DNA of 36,602 bases from Brevibacterium aurantiacum. Its GTDB lineage: Bacteria > Actinomycetota > Actinomycetes > Actinomycetales > Brevibacteriaceae. Position numbers and translations under genes: made by a program. The notes under the pieces were generated by a model. That model was given only the letters and a program-made list of their open reading frames with translations. It was not told the DNA's origin and ran no database searches. Shown piece after piece: positions 32,206 to 36,602 of this stretch (its first letter is position 1; each line of letters starts with the position of its first letter). The DNA is taken from positions 1 to 36,602 of the forward strand of contig NZ_VLTK01000022.1 in the NCBI RefSeq assembly GCF_007558825.1, written 5' to 3'.

Positions 32206-32574
32206 TTACGGAATGATCCTCGAGCGGAGCTGATCGATGAACTCATCTGCTGCAGCCAGTTGCTGAGCGAGCTTTTCCCGGCGCTCGTTCGCGTCGTCGA
32301 GAAATTGCGTCATCGCATCTTCTCCATCAGCGCTCGAAGAATCACCACTGCGAACACTCTCCAGTGCCCTCAAAAGATCCCCCATCTGTTCCAGCGAATA
32401 CCCCAACGGCTTCATTCGACGAATGAGCATGAGCTGGTCATGATCGTCCTCGGTATAGAGACGGAAACCACCTTCTGACCGGCCAGACGGTGTTAACAGG
32501 CCTATCTGGTCATAGTGGCGAATTGTTCGCAGAGACAACCCTGTGCGCTCAGCCAACTCTCCAATGTGCATCAT
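32206..32574 (-). CDS. MerR-family transcriptional regulator
   Basis: This 122-residue protein starts MMHIGELAERTGLSLRTIRH, the MerR winged-helix DNA-binding domain, and continues YDQIGLLTPSGRSEGGFRLY and IRRMKPLGYSLEQMGDLLRA. A coiled-coil dimer helix (DDANERREKLAQQLAAADEF) follows, but no cysteine cluster or ligand domain, so the inducer is unknown and is not obviously a metal. GAGG lies five bases before ATG 32574. It is divergent from the SulP transporter, with a dyad in between, and probably regulates itself and that transporter. Confidence 0.93.
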   Translation of the reverse strand: MMHIGELAERTGLSLRTIRHYDQIGLLTPSGRSEGGFRLYTEDDHDQLMLIRRMKPLGYSLEQMGDLLRALESVRSGDSSSADGEDAMTQFLDDANERREKLAQQLAAADEFIDQLRSRIIP

Positions 32575-32617
32575 CCCTACCTCGGGCATGGGGGCACCCC
32601 TTCCTCGATTCGCATCA

Positions 32618-32641
32618 ACTCTTACGTTACGTTAGAGTCAA
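32618..32641. promoter_or_regulatory. MerR-type operator between merR and the SulP gene
   Basis: ACTCTTACGT at 32618-32627 and ACGTTAGAGT at 32629-32638 form an inverted repeat around one T, with one mismatched pair. On the minus strand a -35 TTGACT (32641-32636) directly abuts the dyad, the arrangement used by MerR regulators that act between -35 and -10. The matching -10 is weak (GATGCG about 19 bases on). Binding by the adjacent MerR protein is inferred. Confidence 0.65.
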
Positions 32642-32780
32642 TTTTAGCGCCCACACAATTCTGTGGTGGCTTCCCGGCTTCCAGGCCCCAAAAAGGGGCC
32701 CGCCGGACTCGCACAGGAATGTGCGCTCAATCTTCGATGGTGTCACACCCGACCCACTCCTGACCTTGGAGGCTCGTTAA

Positions 32781-34304
32781 ATGACGACTGCAACTACAAC
32801 CGCCGACGACCGAAGTCGATACCAACCCGACCCCTCAGTGATGACTGCGCTGAAGACTCCACGGATCCTCACTCGAGAAGTCCTCGCGGGACTGGTCGTC
32901 GCGCTGGCACTGATCCCGGAGGCGATCTCGTTCTCCATCATCGCCGGCGTCGATCCAAAGGTCGGCCTGTTCTCCTCGTTCATCATGGCCGTGACCATCG
33001 CTTTTGTCGGCGGGCGACCCGCGATGATCACCGCTGCCACGGGTGCGATCGCGCTAGTGATCGCGCCCGTGGCTCGCGAGTACGGAATGGATTACTTCAT
33101 CGCCACCGTGCTTCTCGCCGGGGTGTTGCAGATTGTGCTCGCTGTCTTCGGCGCAGCGAAGTTGATGCGGTTCATCCCGCGCAGCGTCATGGTTGGCTTC
33201 GTCAACGCCCTGGCGATCCTCATCTTCACAGCTCAGCTCCCGCAGCTCATCGGTGTGCCCTGGATGGTCTACCCACTCGTCGCGGTCGGCCTGGTCATCA
33301 TGATCTTCATGCCGAAGATCACCAAAGTCGTTCCAGCTCCGTTGGTCTCGATCATCATCGTCACTGTCGCAGTCATAGTCTTCGCAATCAATATCCCCGC
33401 TGTTGGTGATCAAGGTGAACTGCCGCGTAGCCTGCCCGAACTGTTCGTCCCTAGTGTTCCACTGACATGGGAGACGCTGACGATCATCGCCCCTTACTCT
33501 CTGGCGATGGCCCTCGTTGGACTCATGGAGTCCCTGATGACGGCAAAGCTTGTCGACGATGTCACCGACACGCACTCAAACAAGACCCGTGAAGGCTGGG
33601 GTCAGGGAGTTGCGAACATTCTCTCGGGATTCTTCGGCGGAATGGGTGGCTGCGCCATGATCGGGCAGACCATGATCAACGTCAAAGCCTCCGGTGCGCG
33701 CACCCGGATATCAACCTTTCTTGCAGGAATGTTCTTGCTGATCCTCATCGTCGCCTTTGGCGACATCGTGGCGATCATCCCGATGGCCGCACTGGTCGCT
33801 GTGATGATCATGGTCTCGGTCGGAACCTTCGACTGGCACTCGATCAAGCTCTCCACGCTCAAGCGCATGCCCAAGAGCGAAACCGCAGTCATGGTCATCA
33901 CCGTCGCAGTGGTCGTCGCAACTCACAACCTCGCCATCGGCGTCGTTGTCGGCGTGTTCGTGGCCTCGGTGATGTTCGTCCGTCGCGTTGCCCACCTCAT
34001 CGACGTTCGGAGGGAGATCCAGGAACACGACGGGGTACAGGTCGCTCACTACACGGTTGAAGGACAGCTGCTCTTTGCCTCCAGCAATGATCTCACCACA
34101 CTGTTTGAGTATGTTGACGACCCCGAGCGGGTAGTCATCGATCTCACGAAATCCCACATTTGGGACGCGTCGACTGTTGCCGCACTCGATACGATCGAAA
34201 CGAAATACGAACAACACGGCAAGGCTGTCGAGTTTGTTGGCATGAACGACTACACCACAGCCTTCCACGCTCGACTCACCGGCGGCCTCGGCGATGGTCA
34301 CTAA
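32781..34304 (+). CDS. SulP (SLC26) family anion transporter with STAS domain
   Basis: This is a 507-residue protein. Residues ~28-385 hold the membrane part, beginning REVLAGLVVALALIPEAISF (the SulP signature, PEAISF), then GGRPAMITAATGAIALVIAP, SRSVMVGFVNALAILIF-like segments and GLMESLMTAKLVDDVTDTHS. Residues ~410-500 are a STAS domain (HDGVQVAHYTVEGQLLFASS, then RVVIDLTKSHIWDASTVAAL), whose DAST serine region matches the regulatory loop. SulP proteins import sulfate, bicarbonate or other anions; the substrate cannot be told here. The start ATG 32781 follows a GGAGG ribosome site. It is the likely target of the divergent MerR. Confidence 0.93.
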   Translation: MTTATTTADDRSRYQPDPSVMTALKTPRILTREVLAGLVVALALIPEAISFSIIAGVDPKVGLFSSFIMAVTIAFVGGRPAMITAATGAIALVIAPVAREYGMDYFIATVLLAGVLQIVLAVFGAAKLMRFIPRSVMVGFVNALAILIFTAQLPQLIGVPWMVYPLVAVGLVIMIFMPKITKVVPAPLVSIIIVTVAVIVFAINIPAVGDQGELPRSLPELFVPSVPLTWETLTIIAPYSLAMALVGLMESLMTAKLVDDVTDTHSNKTREGWGQGVANILSGFFGGMGGCAMIGQTMINVKASGARTRISTFLAGMFLLILIVAFGDIVAIIPMAALVAVMIMVSVGTFDWHSIKLSTLKRMPKSETAVMVITVAVVVATHNLAIGVVVGVFVASVMFVRRVAHLIDVRREIQEHDGVQVAHYTVEGQLLFASSNDLTTLFEYVDDPERVVIDLTKSHIWDASTVAALDTIETKYEQHGKAVEFVGMNDYTTAFHARLTGGLGDGH

Positions 34305-34765
34305 ACCCAGGTCTGCCAGAAATGCATCCAAAGCGACGCTCCCAGCCTTCGGCACACGTTGGGGAAAGTTGAAGACGTCTCTACACCTGTCAGGACATGA
34401 GTACGGCGACGGGCTGAACCAGGTGCACAACAGGGCGCGCAGGGCGACATGTGAAAATCGCGGAGTCGCATTCTGAAGCTGACAGACGCACCGGGCGTGG
34501 GGTATCCGGGAGTATGAGATGGCTGACATTGTGTGACCCTGTCAAGGCGACACCGCTGAGGCATGTATGCTGGTAGTACCTGCGAACCCGTCCTCGGGTT
34601 CCCTGCGTCGACAGTACGCCTCGTCTCTGCGGCCGTGAATCAAATATCCGGCGCGTGTTTCCGAAGCCGTTTCCTCTCGGCGATCGAGAGCGCCAAACGG
34701 CGTTCCCACACCTTGTCCGGAACCGGCTCCCGTCACCATTCGGTGGCATCTGTGAGTCCTCCGGC
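34305..34765 (+). other. Long leader of the DEAD-box helicase gene
   Basis: There is no gene in these 461 bases. The last ~190 bases look like a transcribed leader: a -10-like TATGCT at 34566-34571 (no good -35), followed by the hairpin listed below and unstructured sequence to the helicase start. The part from 34305 to 34560 shows no recognisable coding remnant or terminator. Confidence 0.45.
34584..34601 (+). promoter_or_regulatory. Hairpin in the helicase leader
   Basis: GAACCCG at 34584-34590 and CGGGTTC at 34595-34601 pair perfectly over a TCCT tetraloop. No U-run follows, so it is not a terminator. It would sit close to the 5' end of the mRNA if transcription starts after TATGCT, where long leaders control cold-induced helicases in other bacteria. 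The regulatory role is inference. Confidence 0.5.
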
Positions 34766-36556
34766 ATGTCGAAGGGCTATCCCATCACTCCCCCACATGA
34801 CTCCAGCAACAATGCCGTCTCTTCCTCCACCAGGCAGCGACGACCAGCCACACCGAAGGCTGCGAATCCCGAGGTGGCGAATGCCGTCGCGGACAAGACA
34901 GATGCCGCTCCCGTCACTTTCACCGAGCTCGGCGTTCCGTCTGTCCTGACCGATCGTCTTCGCGCGGAGGGCAAAACCGAGGCCTTCCCCATCCAGAAGG
35001 ACACACTTCCGGACACCCTCGCCGGCCGCGATGTGCTGGGCAGAGGCAAGACCGGCTCCGGCAAAACACTCGCCTTCGCCATTCCCATGGTGACGCGCCT
35101 GTCAGAGTCCGCTGCCGGCCGGAAGAAGGGCCGCCTTCCACGCGGCCTCATCCTGGCACCCACGCGTGAGCTCGCAACCCAGATCACGAACGTGGTCGAT
35201 CCCCTGGCCCAGGCCTACGGCATGTCGACGACAACCATCTTCGGCGGCGTCAAGCAGAGGCGCCAGGAAATCGCCCTCAGTGCAGGCGTCGATATCGTCG
35301 TGGCCTGCCCGGGACGGCTCGAGGACCTGCTCCAGCAGGGCCTGATCTCCCTGGACGACATCGAGGTCACCGTCCTCGACGAGGCCGACCACATGGCCGA
35401 TCTGGGCTTCCTGCCCGGTGTCACCCGCATCCTCGCCAAGACCCCGGAGCACGGCCAGCGGATGTTCTTCTCTGCGACTTTGGACAACGGCGTGGACAAA
35501 CTGGTCCGCCGGTTCCTCCACAACGAGATCCGCCACTCCGTCGACGATCCCAATTCGCACGTCTCCGCCATGACGCACCACGTCTTCGAGGTCGCCGATG
35601 AGGAAAAGAACGATCTGATCCAGCGGCTCGCCTCCGGCACCGGTCGCCGCATCCTCTTCACCCGCACCAAGCACCGGGCGAAGCGATTCACCCGGCAGCT
35701 GACCGCGCAGGGCATTCCCGCCGTGGATCTCCACGGCAACCTGTCTCAGGGGGCACGAGATCGCAACCTGGCAGCATTCAGCGAGGGGAACGTGCGCGTG
35801 CTCGTCGCCACAGACGTCGCCGCCCGAGGAGTCCATGTCGACTCCGTCGAACTCGTCGTCCACGTGGATCCGCCGACCGAGCACAAGGCTTATCTGCACC
35901 GCTCGGGTCGCACAGCACGTGCCGGCAGCTCCGGCGAAGTTGTGACGATCATGCAGCCAGGTGAGCGCAAGGACACGATGGTGCTGCTGCGCAAGGCAGC
36001 CATCAAAGTGACTCCGCAGAAGGTCACGGCCGAATCCTCCGTGGTGACCGACCTGGTGGGCGAAACCGCTGACTATGTCGACCCGCAGATCGCAATCCAG
36101 GCCGCAGCAGAGAAGCAGAAGGCTGAGCAGTCACAGGGCGGACAGCGCTCATCCGGGCGTCGCCGTGGAGGCCGCGGCGGAAGCAGTCGACGCAGTGGTG
36201 AGAACAGCCGCGGCGGAGACAGCAGTCGCAGCGGTGAGAGCGGTCGCGGTGGCCAAGCAGGCGGCCGCAGCTCCAGAAACGCTTCGGGTGGTCGCACCGC
36301 CAGGAACAACTCGCAGGGCAGCCGCTCGGGTGGAAATGCCCAGGAGGGACGCCCCGCAGCGAACGGCCGTGGCAGTCGTTCAGGTGCGAGTGCTTCAGGC
36401 AACCGCCGCAGCGAAGGCACCCGCAGCAACACTCGTGGGAACACCGGCAACCGGCGCGGATCCGACAACCGAGGCACGAGTGCCGAGACTCGGGGACGCC
36501 ACCGCAGCCAGGGCAGCTCCGGCGGTTCACGCACGGTCTACTCAAGCAACAGCTGA
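34766..36556 (+). CDS. DEAD-box ATP-dependent RNA helicase with RGG-like tail
   Basis: The start at ATG 34766 (MSKGYPITPPHDSS) gives 596 residues; a longer frame to 34655 lacks support. The Q motif region is FTELGVPSVLTDRLRAEGK; GRGKTGSGKT at about 92-101 is the Walker A loop; PTRELA, VLDEADHM (DEAD at 205-208) and FFSATL (SAT at 236-238) follow. Domain 2 has FTRTKHRAKRF, ATDVAARGVH and HRSGRTARAG. The last ~130 residues are Arg/Gly/Ser-rich (RRRGGRGGSSRRSGENS), an RNA-binding tail common in CsdA/DeaD-like helicases. It remodels structured RNA, typically in ribosome assembly or cold stress. Confidence 0.95.
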   Translation: MSKGYPITPPHDSSNNAVSSSTRQRRPATPKAANPEVANAVADKTDAAPVTFTELGVPSVLTDRLRAEGKTEAFPIQKDTLPDTLAGRDVLGRGKTGSGKTLAFAIPMVTRLSESAAGRKKGRLPRGLILAPTRELATQITNVVDPLAQAYGMSTTTIFGGVKQRRQEIALSAGVDIVVACPGRLEDLLQQGLISLDDIEVTVLDEADHMADLGFLPGVTRILAKTPEHGQRMFFSATLDNGVDKLVRRFLHNEIRHSVDDPNSHVSAMTHHVFEVADEEKNDLIQRLASGTGRRILFTRTKHRAKRFTRQLTAQGIPAVDLHGNLSQGARDRNLAAFSEGNVRVLVATDVAARGVHVDSVELVVHVDPPTEHKAYLHRSGRTARAGSSGEVVTIMQPGERKDTMVLLRKAAIKVTPQKVTAESSVVTDLVGETADYVDPQIAIQAAAEKQKAEQSQGGQRSSGRRRGGRGGSSRRSGENSRGGDSSRSGESGRGGQAGGRSSRNASGGRTARNNSQGSRSGGNAQEGRPAANGRGSRSGASASGNRRSEGTRSNTRGNTGNRRGSDNRGTSAETRGRHRSQGSSGGSRTVYSSNS

Positions 36557-36602
36557 GCCTACTTACACACAGCTGAACAACTCACCTCGGGCAGAGCACA
36601 TC

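Overview
The window is a high-GC stretch from an actinobacterium. The two LPxTG-anchored, Ala/Asp-rich "choice-of-anchor G" surface proteins, the streptomycete-type gas vesicle set, the Rv2629-like protein and general gene content point to Micrococcales, most likely Brevibacterium or a close relative. This is a judgement from family resemblance, not a search result. No rRNA, tRNA, CRISPR array or complete insertion sequence was seen.

Layout. (1) 121-8938: unrelated stress and redox genes: an unknown membrane protein, a heavily decayed large catalase, a ChaB-like protein, a haem-oxygenase-like iron redox enzyme next to a CDGSH Fe-S protein, a half-length solute-binding lipoprotein overlapping a CDF cation transporter, a YbdK-type carboxylate-amine ligase, a CinA/PncC amidase and a VOC protein. 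(2) 9058-16817, minus strand: a gas vesicle operon read gvpY-like, gvpZ-like (SRPBCC), gvpA, gvpF, gvpG, gvpO, two further GvpA/J-fold proteins (one with a zinc ribbon, one fused to PH/GRAM-like domains), gvpK and gvpL. It ends in an NAD-dependent epimerase coupled by a TTGA overlap but broken by two frameshifts. (3) 17402-19789: an Rv2629/baeRF2-type (Balon-like) protein and an L-2-hydroxyglutarate oxidase. (4) 20381-26049: two paralogous sortase-anchored surface proteins in tandem, each with a near-identical strong terminator and a leader carrying GTTAC-type boxes spaced about one helical turn apart. (5) 26105-30663: dNTPase, a membrane protein, a small acidic protein, a PTH2-type peptidyl-tRNA hydrolase and an HSL-family esterase. 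(6) 30675-32075: a scrambled arsenic-resistance remnant: tail of a serine recombinase, a frameshifted and truncated ArsN-like GNAT, an intact thioredoxin/mycothiol-type arsenate reductase, and only the C-terminus of an ArsO-like monooxygenase. (7) 32206-36556: a MerR regulator divergent from a SulP transporter, with a clear dyad between them, then a DEAD-box RNA helicase with a long leader.

How it fits together. The central block, gas vesicle genes beside a putative ribosome-hibernation factor, reads as a dormancy or stress module rather than a flotation module. The most distinctive features are the domain additions on the GvpA/J-fold proteins and the oppositely charged tails on the two leading Gvp proteins. 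The window also contains several decayed loci (catalase, epimerase, GNAT, recombinase, ArsO). Some of their lesions are single-base changes in homopolymers, which could be real decay or sequencing error; the large deletions in the catalase and the truncations in the ars locus cannot be explained as base-calling errors.
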